From Fasciolopsis buskii (taxonomy: Eukaryota; Platyhelminthes; Trematoda; Plagiorchiida; Fasciolidae), in NCBI GenBank assembly GCA_008360955.1, contig LUCM01009962.1:85094-149093 (forward strand): DNA of 64,000 nucleotides. Direction: 5' to 3'. The notes beneath the pieces were generated by a model that did not search any database, had not been told where the DNA came from, and worked only from the letters and a program-made list of their open reading frames with translations. Made by a program: the position numbers and the translations under genes. The first letter of the stretch is position 1. Each line of letters opens with the position of its first letter. Shown here one piece after another: positions 48,621-61,400 of this stretch.

Positions 48621-51600
48621 TGTTAATTATTACTAACAAGGATAAAACAGTTGAAAAGTCTTCCCACAACTTCGTGTTTGTTATTTGGGCGTTGATACCG
48701 TAAGGCGACTAAGTTTGTGAGGTTTTGGTTGAGAGTTTGCTATCACTTGGCTTGTTACCGCAACGTGATCTGATATGATGTTATGCGGTTTTACACCACC
48801 CATATTTTTTGGACATAATGGATAATTTCTCCCCCTTAGTTGGTCCTGGCGGCTACAGGACAAGCTCTCCTACCGAACGTATGCAACCAGCATGTCGTAC
48901 CCTAACGAACATTCTGCCTATTATTGGGATAAATTATGATAAAGTACCAAGCAATAGTTTCCTATACGAATGTTGTAGACTAACTCCCGGCAGCTTTGTT
49001 TTGTTGCTTTCGTGACATGTTACAGCTTCATACTGATTGGACTGTAATAAACCGTGATTAATTTTGGTTTTGTCTCTGTGAATGCTCTCCAAATTATCAA
49101 TAAAACTTCATGGTTTAGGCAGTCTGCTGTTTCCTAGATTTACTCAAAAGCACCGCAAAACGAGTAGTTTCTGTTAAGTTAAAAATTTATTTAAAATAAA
49201 CAATATTCGTTTTCATTTAGTAAGTAAAATTTAAATATAACTTGACTTTGTCTATATGTTTGAAATGAACAAACGGTTAGAGCAAAAATACCAACCTGCA
49301 GTACACAGAACAAGTGCAAGTTGGAAAAAGTGTTCTAAAGAAAAAGAAACAAAAATTCGCTGAACCTGCAGAGATTTTAACATAAACCACGGATGTCATT
49401 TTGCTTGACATTTGGGCATATTCAATGGTTGTTAAGCCTGCCAAAATGCTTGAGTTTACGCATCGCTGTTTGTTTAGTGACAACCAAACCGTAGCAAGAA
49501 ATCACTTTTTCAACCGGAAAATACCTAAAACCTGTCAATTTATGTCGGAATTAGTTGAAGCTGCAAACCCGTTTTTCTTTTCAAATATTCATTTTTAGTC
49601 ATTTCACCCGAAAGAGTCTTAATGGTTCACAACATTCTATGAGAATCTGAGCGTCCAGTTATGTGCACATCCCAACGCGTCACGGGATAACTGGACGGGA
49701 TGGTTGAACAGCGACGAAATACCGGCAACATATGATTTGTCACTAAACCCGAATTCCTTTGCGGCCCAAGTTCACGCACTTTGTGCCCCTTGTTAACATG
49801 TGGACTTCACGCAGCAAACTTTGCGAATCTCGGTCTTCATTATGTGAATTGACATTGAATGAAGAGAATAAATATATACACACCTATTACTGGTTGTTTT
49901 ATTGTCACTACAATTTGACACGTTTATGTAAGTTGGAATGACCTGTTGTAGTCACTTAAGCAGTGTGTACACTACACACTATGGTTGAACTAGAAAACTC
50001 TTATCCAATTTCGGTTGCCGAGGGTTTGTGTGCAGGATATTTTCGAAACCGATGTGGTTGTCACAAACCTTGAATGCTTCTAAATGTGCTCTAGAAAACA
50101 AAGTTGTAAGGTGTGCACACCGTGGGGGGACTTGTTCTGCGGAAAGCAACGATTCCCGTGTAATATTTCTAAGATTCAAGTGAAAATGTGTGCATTGTCA
50201 TTCACCTACGCACTCGCCCAGTTCCCAAATGTGTGAACCCACTTGCCTTACGTAAGGCAATAGTTTCATTGATAGCGAGTTCCTAAGAATCAAATCAGTA
50301 GAATTATAAATGACGTGATCATGATTTTGAAAATTCTGTGCAATGCACCGAATTACTGAATCAGTTGTGCATTCTGCTCAGAATGCTTAATTTAAAAGTG
50401 CAAATATTTGTTCCGCTGTAAATGCAGTCGTCAATAGGAATCTTTACAATCAAACCTCAGCATGCTGTAACGTTTTCCAGAGATCATTTAATGACCGTAA
50501 AACTGCATCTAATTAACCGATTCTTCAATCATTTTACTCAAAGTACAATGTCCATAGGCTGCCTATAATATGCAGTCATTTTCAGTGGACAATCATATTT
50601 CTAGCGATGTTGGACACAAAGCATTTTACGGAGTTAACAACTGTAGGAAGAATTAGTATACTGATGTGATATAAATAGCTTCTGTTCAACAATTTTGAAT
50701 ATCGGTGCGTTTGGTAGCGCATATTTAGCTTTCAAAGTTTTGCTAGCCTCACGCGCAGCGCTCAAAAAAATAGTTGAAGACAACTTGCGTGATGTCACTC
50801 GCCTTCGAAGAAGGATCATCTCCACAGACCAAACCAGTCCGTAGGGATCGTGGGAGGCAGATCGATCGGTTTCCTTGGATTCCGACTTTTATCTGGACAG
50901 CTGAATTACAAATGTTGAAGCGTCACTAACTTCAACAAATATTTGCTGCATGTACACAGTGTTTCATGATGACTTTTGATCTAATTTCGGTCTCTGAGCA
51001 TGAGTTGGGCAGCTTATCTCTAGTGCTGACCTTTGTCATAATATTCGCACTCTAAGTGCTCCTTTTTAATTAAACAAACTAATGATAATTCAGTTGATAA
51101 GATATCTTCCTGGTGTATTATTTGTCCCGTTCATAGCTAACGAGTAAAAGTTGCCGCTGAATTTTGTGCACAAACTTCAAGTGTAGTACTCTTTTCAGTT
51201 CAAATGGCAGCACGTAAATTCAGTTAACTATTTGGTAGTACTACTGCAAATGGAATACAAGTACTTTTTAAACTTAATCTCATCACTATATTTTCTTGAT
51301 ATACTCATGCTTTGGCGGCACAAAATTTTTCCCGTTAAATTGACAACGTGAACGTAAACGTCATGTTGGGTGCTACCAAGGCAACGTTTTCCAGTTCAAG
51401 AGAAAATTTTAATTACTTTTCATTAATTCAGATCAACGAAATGACAAATTCTACTATTCCTAAAAGACATGCTGACGAGAGGACATTATCACCGACCAAA
51501 TCCTAATTTCGAATAGGATAGAAGATCGGGAATGTTTCATTCAATTTAGAAAAGTGTACTAAAAGTTTAACCGAAATCCATTTCGATAGAACTGAAATGC

Positions 51601-54600
51601 CCCAAAATCACACCATTGTCTCTCTTTATTCAACCCATACCAAAATGTTTACCCATGTTTGTTATTTACTTAATCTTCTTAGTATCGACTAAACGTTCCT
51701 TAGAAACTATTTTCGTTTAATCAGTTTCAGTGTAACAAGCAATTTAAGACAAGTATCGCCCCTTTGTGTGAGAAGTAAATTATTCATCATTAACGACAAC
51801 TTTTGGGTGATTTGATTATTATTATTACTATCGTATGGATAATATTTGAGTGGATCCTATCTAAAAATGATGCAATGAGTACAAACCCAGTCAGCAAATC
51901 CAATGAAAATTAAACCGGAAACGGATTGTCATATACACTAAATTTTTAAACACTCTTCTTTTCATCTACTTGACTGTTGCAAAAATGAGAAAGACTTCGG
52001 ACTTAGTCATCGAGTCGATTTAATTATTTTTCCTACCACCTACGTTTCATGTCCTACGCATTTCTATTACGTTTTTCTAACAGCAGCAAGCCGATTCGAA
52101 ATCAAAGTTTGCTTTATCGTCGACATTCATGGCACGTTCACTTTGCACTTGTTGGTTTAGTCCGCGAAGACACCCGGTATTTATTGTGATGCAGATTCAA
52201 TTATAATTTGCACTTGTTTGCTATTCAATACGGATTGTGTTTACTAGCCTTGTTGCTGCCAGTGAACTCTTCAAACGTTCCAGTTGCAAGTAAACAGAAA
52301 TTCGAACTGAGAATATGGCTTACTTTACTGAATCTACATTTGTATTTCCCACCGGTTTGCAAACACAACGGACTTGGCTCTCAAAGACTGTCTTACCAAA
52401 ATCCTATGCGCGTTGGTGAGTACTGTCTTTTAAAATCAATGTGTCGGTTAAAGAGATTGAACTGATCAGCAGCATCTGGAACACAAAAATGGAGCGGAAA
52501 CTAATCGATGTATAAATCACCAACTTATTGTAAATCCAACAACTTATCAGATTTTTACGAAAATCGATTCAGGTGATGATAAAGAATATGCTCAGCAAGA
52601 GTGATCGGGTTTGTTTCTTTCTACCCCATTTTCACCATCAGTTTAACTCTGTGCGCTCTCTGATCCAGTGTTTATGCACAGTTTTCATGCTTTCGAATCA
52701 TTCGGTCAGTCACTTGAATAGAACGCAGTTTTATGTTGATGGCTGATTGCTAATGATTATGGTCATTTTTATATTGACCGTACACTCAGATTTGATGCCC
52801 TAATTCACTGTTACCTTATCCGATATGATGAACTCTTTAGGGAGATACCAAGTGTGTTTTACAAAGGACAGATATCACGCTATTGTCAAATCAGAGAATT
52901 GGTGAATGCACAAATAAGCGCATTATGAGGAAAGAAACTCCCATAAGCTACAAAGAACAGCATTCAACAGGGGTACCTTTTACACCACGCGTAACAGTTC
53001 ACTCTAATAGGGAGCCATGCGATAAGGCTGGACTGCTTTGCTCGAGCAAAAGTCTTTGAGGGATTCATTACTTTCAAATTTTACAGTAATGAGAGAAGTA
53101 CTGAATTGGCATAAACATAAAATGGCTCTTTTTGATTCGAATAACATTTGTACTTCAGCGATCAAAATACATCTCTGGCAATCACAGATTTAGAGTATTC
53201 TTGATACACAAAGCAAAACTTTTATTTAGAAACCTCATGCCCACTTTTTCCAACGATGATGTTTGCATTCTAACGTGGTCTCAAATGTGACCTGCGGACT
53301 ATCAAAAAATTCTGAAAACGAGAACCAAGAATTTTACTTTTTATACTTTTTTTTGCTCTGTACGGTGAATTGTATCATTTTATTGCATCGTCCGAGGCCG
53401 ATTAAAGGCTCCCAATTGGGGAAGCACACAGGCGTCGTCTGTTCAATTGCTAAATGTTTGCGCTGCTATTTGGGTAAATATAGTTCCATTAGTTTGCACG
53501 TGTTGCTGAGATGGTAATGGCATCATTTCTGGGTTTTTAGTTGCGAAGCTGGAAACAAGTTGCCATAATGCTAGCATTTAACGATCAATGCATCTTCGCG
53601 AGGTGCAAGAAATGGCTAATTGGATTTTGGCTCTAGATCACCGTTCAAGAATATAAAAAGTAGAAGTGCACCTGGTATTCTCTAGAAGTAAAGTACATCT
53701 GTCCTTGATAATTGTTGTCATTGTTTTTTCCTTTTTCTGAAATAACCGCCGGAATGTTTCTTCATTTTATTTAGTAGGACTGTTTGTTCTTCGTACGACC
53801 AAATTTGTTTTCGCCACGTGTCACTTGTTCTGTCCATTAGCAGTAGAAATCTGAAGTGATTTTACAAATTCGGAAAAGCAAAGTTCTACTGCTACAGTGT
53901 GCGTTTTGGATCCCGAATGTTAAAAATTAACCGCTTCCTAGTTTTGAGCAATTCCTGTTCCACAGAACAACCCGGTATTAATCACAACAAAGTTTCCGGG
54001 TTTTGTGAAACTGACCGACAAAGCGTATGTTAATTTTTGACAGCAGTAATGTGAATCATTTAGATCCTGACAAGACGTGTTCAGTTGTCTTTGATGTCAA
54101 CTAAGGTCCTCCCTCCGGTTTATGGATATTTGCTAGACGCACAATGAGCACTAAGGCAGACAATGAATTATACATGAATATCCATCCAGTACCACGGCTC
54201 TGCAATAAAATATTCCTCCATTTTTCCAGAAGAAATTGACTATTCTTGCCCTTTAAAATGTACACAAAATAGATTGCACGTATTGCGCACCTAAAACCGT
54301 AAACAGTGTCTCTCAGATATCTTTAACTTCCCGAACTGTTGTCGACATTTCACTAATATTTCATTAACCATATATATATATATATATGGTACTGAAATTT
54401 GAGACACAATGCAACGACTGTCAGCCCCGTGTGGTGTCAGCGTTGGTGAACACCTGTGCCGCATGAACAGAATGAGGTCAAATGATATTTGAAATCTCTC
54501 TCCAATTTGACTCCCAATGTAAATTTTGTCCTCGGACAAAAAACGGTAACAAGCATTTTATTGATTTCCCTAAATTCATTAGAGTCCCTTACAGTTAGAT

Positions 54601-56589
54601 GCAGTCAGAAGAAATTCCAAATACTGAAATCAACAGAGGGCATCTAACAAGGAAAGTGGAAGCTGCCTTCTCTAGGAAACGAAAAGATGAAGACATCCGA
54701 ATTTCCATAAGATTGTAACATGTAATACGGCCAGTGTCAAGGTGGACAAACATGTTTTCTACCGATTATATATGATGAAAAATAATTTGAAAAAGTCTGA
54801 TTACGCTGGGAAGGTCCAATTATGAAAGGTTCAACCCCACGGAATCCAAAAATAGAAATGCATTCTATATTTGAGGTGTACTGCTTAGTTAGTAGATTCT
54901 AAGAAGGAACCACAATCCATTCGTAGTCAACAGGTTTTTCTTCTTTGAATGTATTCGAGATTCCCTTTTTCCTTTGCTCCAAGTCAGTTCGCAACAGAAT
55001 AATAGAGTTGGCCTGGACTAACTGAAAATTATTAGCCCCATTGTCTTCCATAGTCTAATTAAAGTTAGTCCTACAAGCTTTTTGAGACCTCTTTGTCGGC
55101 CACTGAACCGGCAACCAACAAAGATCCAATTTCAGAATACGACAAGAGCTTCCCAAATTTTATTTCATGCAGTTCTATTTCGTGAAGTACAACGCACTGA
55201 GAAAAACCAGTTAGCCTTTTTAATCCTTCCTCAACTTCGGCAGCACTCTGAATACAAAGGCGTACCACTTTGAACAAAGTGGTAAAAATTTGGAATTTGG
55301 TAAGTATTCCATCGGTTACTGTAGAACGGACGCAGCTATAGTTAAGTACCCCGTAGAAAAGCAAAAGTAAACTAATGAAAATTTCAAATTTACTTGTCTT
55401 GTGTGTGGTCTGCCTTTGCTTTCAGAATTCTGACATGAAATATTGTTCAGTGCATCGTTTTCGTCGATGTTCCTTTTCATAAAATCGCTTGAGTACCCAC
55501 TGATAAAATAAATTTCGTCAGTTCAAACGAAAAGCAAACGGCTAACCTGCGGATATCGATCGACGTATTCAATGTTTGCGGAATGTGGTGTTTTCTTCCT
55601 TTAGGCTGATGTTCATAAAAATAGAAACGGACGATTGACAGACACCATTCGTTTGAGGATAGTGAGTGCAACATTTGTGATGTGATGGTTACTAGCCAAT
55701 ACGTTTGGGTGTGTTGATGCCACTATTAGAAAGCATCATGTATCACTGGATTAAGGAATGCAGAACAGAAATTAGGTACTCAGATTGTGTAGTCTTTTGT
55801 AATCGTGCAAAGATATGTCTTTTAAATTTGGGGCACTTAATAATACATTAAGGAGAATACCTTCCGTTAGAAATTTTCATTTACTTCATTTTACGAGTAA
55901 ACTTGCATGCTGCTAGGACAACAAAAATTATCCTCAATTCATTCTGCGTCAGAATCGGACATGATCTGCATATTGGTGCAGCGTTCAACGCCAGAGAAAT
56001 ACCAGACATGCTTAAAATCCTCTCATCATCAATTATTGCTGGTCATCCAAAGTGGACAAAAATACCATGAGCGAAAATTTCATATTTGAACGGTCAGCAG
56101 TAGGATACTAGAGTTATCCATATAGGTCTACTAAAGAAAACTTGATTTCCCGGTAAAATGAGTAAAGATTTTACAAGAATTAACTTTGCATTGTGTTTCG
56201 TCATTGTGGTTTCCACCTCATAGTACCGAACACTCAAAAGAGTATTGATAGAAAAACAGATAGGTGGTTTTCATGAAGAAAATAACAGGTAAAGTGGTAC
56301 CACAATAAAGGAATATGATTTTGAATGAAAGCTTACCAACACGTCCTGGATTTTGTCGTGGTTTCATTTATTGTCTCCAGCCATCGCGTTAGGGGATCCT
56401 ACTCAGAATGTTTCAACAGACCCACGAAAAATAGACAGTTGGTTTGGGGATTTCATACCTATTCAACATATTATGGACCGACCTACATGATCTATCTTGC
56501 AACTAATATCTGTAACGTAGAAAGTATTGAAGTAAATCCGACTATGTGCGCATGAATAATACACCATCCATTCATCATTTAAATTCAGC
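48621..56589. other. No recognisable gene; one weak exon candidate
   Basis: Nearly 8 kb of AT-rich sequence without transposon proteins. A (TA)n tract lies at about 54370-54387. Exon-like blocks without recognisable product occur at 52263-52415 (plus, listed separately) and on the minus strand near 50090-50160 (acceptor ttgctttccgcag, donor ATTCAAG then gtttgt). ORFs at 50634-50825, 53263-53517, 55071-55364 and 55477-55674 are unrecognised. Confidence 0.45.
52263..52415 (+). other. Candidate plus-strand exon, unknown product
   Basis: Block of 153 bases bounded by a good acceptor (tttactagccttgttgctgccag) and a strong donor (CGTTG then gtgagt), open in one frame with phase 1 on both sides. 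The peptide includes SKQKFELRIWLTLLNLHLYF and HNGLGSQRLSYQNPMR. I recognise no family. It runs opposite to TMEM132. Confidence 0.25.
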
Positions 56590-58860
56590 CCTTCATTTAT
56601 GGCTGAATTCTACGGCAAAATACTCTAGGCCCAAATGCTAAGCTATCAAGACCATCGGATTGCTCTATTCCAGCCAAATTGCAAAGTAACCGGTGGTCAA
56701 ATACAGAAACTCTTCGCACTTGTTCTGTTACTGGCACTGTTTTAGACCAACATGGTAAAACCGATCTTGTCATTACTGTGAACACATGATCACGGATTTA
56801 GGAACAGATCTCACACTACCGATGGGCAGAAGTTAATCGGAGATTCAGTATTTGTAACAAAATTTTTCCTGAAATTCGATTACCTGTTCATGTTTTGATT
56901 ATAGAGTAACAATATGACTCTGCCTTTCGCGTCCCAGTTCTACGACAGAGCTCAGCCTTCTACCATGGAAATTAAATCCTAACCTTGCCTACGCTGTCGT
57001 TCAGACGGCTAAAAGTGAACGTGACTTAACCGAGTCTCCAGTCAAAAGCATACTTTTGTCTGCATATTTGGCCAGACAATTCCGTTTTTGACCAAGCATC
57101 GACACCGCCATTCTTGTACGAGAATCCGGCAGTTTGGGGAAACAGCCGTTGCAGAGCTTAAAACTGTAAAATTCGATAAACTTGAAGAGAACAATTTATT
57201 TTGAAAACTCCGGAAAAAGAAAGCCATGAGCAAGATACATTGGCTTTCGCATACAGAGATCGGAAAAGGTAAGTAAATGTTTCCGGTATCCTTCAACGAA
57301 AGGCTGCGCCAAACAGTTCCATGGCCGACTGAGTCAAGTTTGCTTTTTAACGCAGGAAGACAGAAATCGTAAACCTGTTGCAAGTGCGCCAGTGTTCTAA
57401 AACTTGTCTTACAGAAGTCTGGTCAATATAACCCAGATCGAGTTGGAAGTTGACTTGATTCTGACATATGTACGCGGCTCGATTATTAGATAATTGCAGG
57501 AGTATAAAATCACCGGCACCTTGTTCGTGTTGCCCACCAAACTAATTCCGGTGATTTTCACAGGAGGACCTTTAACGTCTTGATCCTTCTTTTGTCTTTT
57601 GTTTTTTACTTTGTTCGGTAGTGAAACAACAATGTACTTAATTTTTTCAGGACAGAGACCGCAACCAACCAAAAGGTTTACCAAGTGGAGAAGTTTATCT
57701 GCGATGGGAAGATTTGAAGCCTCGATTTTCAGTCTGAGATGACACAATACTGAACAATTGTAAATGGTTGTAACCTTTTGGGAATTTGTTTCAGTTCCAG
57801 TATAGACAAAATGTGATTTCCGAACTGTGATCCTAACATTATGACGCCATCCATTGACAAAGGTGACAAGCCATTTAGTTTCGAAGATGTCGTTTTGGGG
57901 GCCTATTATTTCGACGAGCTCCAGTTTGGGTTCAGAAGCGATATCCTACTAGATGTTTTAAAATCTCGTCACTTCAGAAAAGTGAATTCGAAGTTGCCCA
58001 ACTGTTGTGCCTCTAAAATTGTTCCAGGCCAAGCTTCTAGGAGTGAATAAGTGAGGGATCAAACTCCTTGATTATTTTACTTCGCTTCTCATAGACTAGT
58101 AAGCATAATCAATAGGCAATTTTTACGGCTGATAGCGGTAGCAATATTTTTATCATATCCTCTAAAGTTCCGTGTTTATCCTTACTGAAGGTCAGTTTTC
58201 GGACTCTGGACCAAATAATGCCTGAAGTATTTGTGTATGTCCTTTTGAAGTAAAATAGTGCGCAAGCATACTGCATACAAAACAAATCCGACGATACCCA
58301 TCAATTGCGAGGCCTATTTAACATACGAGCCTGCAGGTTATCTGCCTCCTCCTTCAAGGAATAAGTAGTCTGCTCCAAATGTTCTATCGTACCATAATTC
58401 ATGTCCGGTATTTTCGATTATTGCAGCTGTGTACGGCTTATAGTTTTCCCGCACGTGAAACCATAGGTTAGGCATAACACAAACAAAAATAATCCAAGAT
58501 GCAGTCTTATCCCATCGTAGCTGGTCGTAATAAATGACAATTTCTGAATTACTCATCCCACTGGTAACTGGTGGCAATGTGGTCAGTCTGAATTCAACTC
58601 TCTAAATGTGAAGGATAGTGCTAACTGAGGCAATTTCATCTTGTTGGGAAATGCTTCCATCCGATGAACGTAGTATGTGATTGGAAAAAACCAGAATGAG
58701 ACGATATCCGTAGCTGGATAAACCGAACAGGACACGAACTGGACAGCCGGTTTGCCTTTCACTCTTCCGCAGACAGCCAAACGAGCATTGAAATTACCAG
58801 CAATCACCAAAACATTCGTTGAAAGCACGCACTGAAATAATCGAGACAAGTTCTGTTGGG
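56590..58860 (-). mobile_element. RTE-clade LINE, internally deleted and inactivated
   Basis: Minus-strand RTE LINE relic. The endonuclease reads NVLVIAGNFNARLAVCG (about 58815-58765; family VVVAGDFNAQLGRL) and later YYDQLRWDKTASWIIF (about 58530-58480; family IDHIAISYRWR...CRSFWST). The RT N-terminal part contains GISLVGNTNKV (57530; family RGISLL...K). Next comes QLDLGYIDQTSVRQVLEHWR (about 57438-57380; family GRGCIDQIFTLRQVLEHR), then KSKLDSVGHGTVWRSLSLK (57345-57290; family KAAFDSVDR..LW..L.LKG). The palm YADD region is not recognisable. The C-terminus returns at 56785-56600 with VRRVSVFDHRLLCNLAGIE (family RRLSVFDHRCLRSIAGIW). Stops and frameshifts are numerous. The 5' end may reach about 59050 (SAVRHSIAGIVLV), but this is uncertain. 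Confidence 0.88.
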
Positions 58861-60610
58861 ATTTTTGGCTAGTCTGAGAAGAACTGTAGTCATTGGGTAG
58901 ATACGCCGTAGTGGAAAACTAGCTATAGCACTTTGGTCCATTATTGCTTATGCCTATCTAGTTTCTCAGCTGAACTGTACACAAGCGCCTGCCAATCCAG
59001 AGCATTGAGTACCCTTCCTACTCGTAACTAAAACGATCCCAGCAATAGAATGACGAACAGCACTCAAAGCCAGATCACCTAACACGCAGAGGGTAAAGTT
59101 AAGGACTAAAGCTACGAAGGATGCCCTTCAAAGACGCGGCATACATTTATTTTAAAGTTTCAGTAGTACTCTCTAGGTATGCTGTTATCGCATCTGTTAC
59201 CTTGCAAAAACTGATGCCAAGTAAGCATTTAAACTAAAATAGAATGCTTGATTTACGTTCAGAACTTCAGTTACTACCACTTTTAAATAAACCTGTTGTC
59301 CCCTAGTAGCTTGTGAAATGTCGAAGGGCTCTTATATCAGAAATTGTTTCCCGGTAATAGTTAATAAAACGAGTTTCGGAAATGTTTTCACAAACGCCGT
59401 TTCGTATTCCCCGCATAGCAGAGCGAGTTTTACTCTTGAAATCCTAGCCGGAGGCCTTGACCTGTAATTTTAACCGTAGGACGATGTGGCCGTGATCCAG
59501 CCCAGGTACCTGAGGAGTGCCTTTTTACCCATCAAATAGGGTTTCTTTGCCCTTTCATGTTTATTTTATTTCTCCTGAAGTGAAATGTACTGTTTCTTCA
59601 TTGTTTCAAATATTGTCTTATGGACAAAATGTGGCGAGAAAACTGAAGCATGGTAGGATACTTCAGGCCGTAGGCAGGCCGGATTAGGCGGGCGACAGCT
59701 AACCGGTAGATTTCGGAGATCTCCCCATTTGCAGATAATTCAGACTTCCTAAAGTGCGCCTGTTTGAGGAGTAGTTTTGGACCCATAGGAAGTTTCCATG
59801 CTTCTCTTTTGCTGCAGTGATTTCTGCACAAGCTGATCAGTTGGTTTTGCAAGAACAAATAATTTCTTAGTAGACCCATGGTTTGGATTTTTCTGGCTTT
59901 CACTCCTTAAATGGTTGAGCACGGTTGCATCCTCGACTTTGGAAGGCATAATTCCACCAAAACTTATGTTTCTGAGCTATCCGAAGGAGATTTTCTCTGT
60001 GTTCAATAGTAATGTACATCAGTGTACTTTATGTAGGGGCTATCCCCAGCCATTTCTCAATAGCTTGAGGTTATATCCATCAACTAGAGCAACCCAAGGT
60101 ATGAGTGTAAATCTGTTTCCTTCATTAGCAGCTACTTTTTATTCCCATCCATATTGTTACTGTCGTCCCAAAAGAATTGCATTTGTTTATCCAAAAGGAC
60201 AATGATCAGAGAAAATGTTGTTACTGAATGCGCTTTTTTCATTCTGTTTGAGGGATTTTTCGTCCATTAGTAATAATTGCACAGATGTGCAATGGCAGCC
60301 TAACTGTGTAATCTATCCGGTCTAGCTGATGGCGATTGGTGATAACTGTTTGCCAGAAAGCAGCATCTACGTGACTGGAAATCAAATCATTTTGGTTGTC
60401 GTTAACATCTAAAATTGATTGGTCTGTTGCACGCGAATTCGGATTTGAAGTAACCACAGTGAATTCTTCATTTTGTCCTAGTCAACTCATTCAGATCGTG
60501 AATAGTTCGCGCGCTGAGTTCTGTTTTATGTGAATTATTTGTCCTGAGGATTTTTTAGGTGCTTCCCGCCTCAGGCTACTGGACGACTGCAAAACCCAGG
60601 GCAAATTACT
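58861..60610. other. Unassigned; possible 5' remnants of an RTE LINE
   Basis: The first 200 bases may hold the endonuclease N-terminus of the RTE at 56590-58860. Minus-strand overlapping ORFs at 59598-59949 (one containing LAVARLIRPAYGLKYPTML) look mildly coding, but I cannot place them. The plus-strand ORF 59915-60205 has no motif. Confidence 0.35.
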
Positions 60611-61245
60611 TCAGCTAAAATTGGTACTTGAAACATTGAGTGCCCCCTTTTCCAATTGAATAATAGAGAAGAAAAACCAATACTCAGGGCTGTTTACATT
60701 TCGTATTAATCTTTTCAACCGATTCACGTAAAACAGTCTATGAGCTGTATGGTATTCAGTTATAAACTGCAGCGAACGGGCATAGGTTACATTCAGCACA
60801 ACAAATAATTGATGTCATCCCAACGGCAAACCCATAGTACGTGTTAGTAACTTTTGTCTGAAAATAACTTGGTTACTCAATCGGATTAGAACTGCGTCAC
60901 TAAAGGCTGAAACCTTCCGGTCAGTTTCGTGTAACAGCGGTTATGGGGTAAACTGAATTAGGTCGTTATCAGATATTTCGGGATTGAAGACCGCGGGTGG
61001 AATTGATTTGGCTAGCCACTTGGGAATAAGTTCTGCCATCCATCGTGAAAATTTTCGGACGTTTCCACCGGTGTAAATGTCGCCGTAACTACAGGTGAGG
61101 CGGTGCACGAGATGTGAGGCAGAATGTGACATGCGACGAGATCCACACCGGTTCAGAACGATCTTTCGCGTGGTTGACAAGAGGTGAAGTTCTGTGGCTG
61201 GAAATATGTGATTTATGGCTGAACTAAATTTGGGACGCAAGTCTT
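60611..61245 (-). mobile_element. Second Penelope-like retroelement relic (GIY-YIG end)
   Basis: Minus-strand 3' end of a Penelope-like element. The 99-codon ORF 61240-60941 reads KFSSAINHIFPATELHLLS (region before the nuclease), then HLVHRLTCSYGDIYTGG followed by RKFSRWMAELIPKWL. This aligns with the GIY-YIG layout VVYKFTC.CG..YIGRT.R.L..RI.EH.P.WL. The catalytic YIG is changed to YTG, and the conserved HEH-type residues are partly lost. The ORF 60799-60611 follows with LNVTYARSLQFITEYHTAHR and VNRLKRLIRNV, which fits the C-terminal block F.V.Y.ARSLRFL...EA. A homologous copy of this last block lies in opposite orientation at 61258-61400. Confidence 0.75.
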
Positions 61246-61257
61246 TGAGAATACAAT

Positions 61258-61400
61258 CTCCCTCAAGGACAGTTTACAAACGAATATTACATAATTCATA
61301 AATTGTTTTGAACAATCGGTTGAAAAGATTAATACGAAATGTGAGCAGCCTGCGTTGTGGCCTTCTTTTTCTACTATTTAAAAATGGTACGCCGTTTCCT
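61258..61400 (+). repeat. Inverted copy of the Penelope 3' end
   Basis: On the plus strand, 61270-61345 matches the reverse complement of 60697-60769. A 28-base stretch is identical (aatcggttgaaaagattaat plus acgaaatg, at 61314-61341), and the rest is roughly 70 percent identical by eye. In protein terms it reads NRLKRLIRNVSS and continues CGLLFLLFKNGTPFPVEN, against NRLKRLIRNVNS in the minus-strand element. It lies just upstream (5') of that element, so the two copies form inverted arms around the GIY-YIG domain. Confidence 0.75.
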
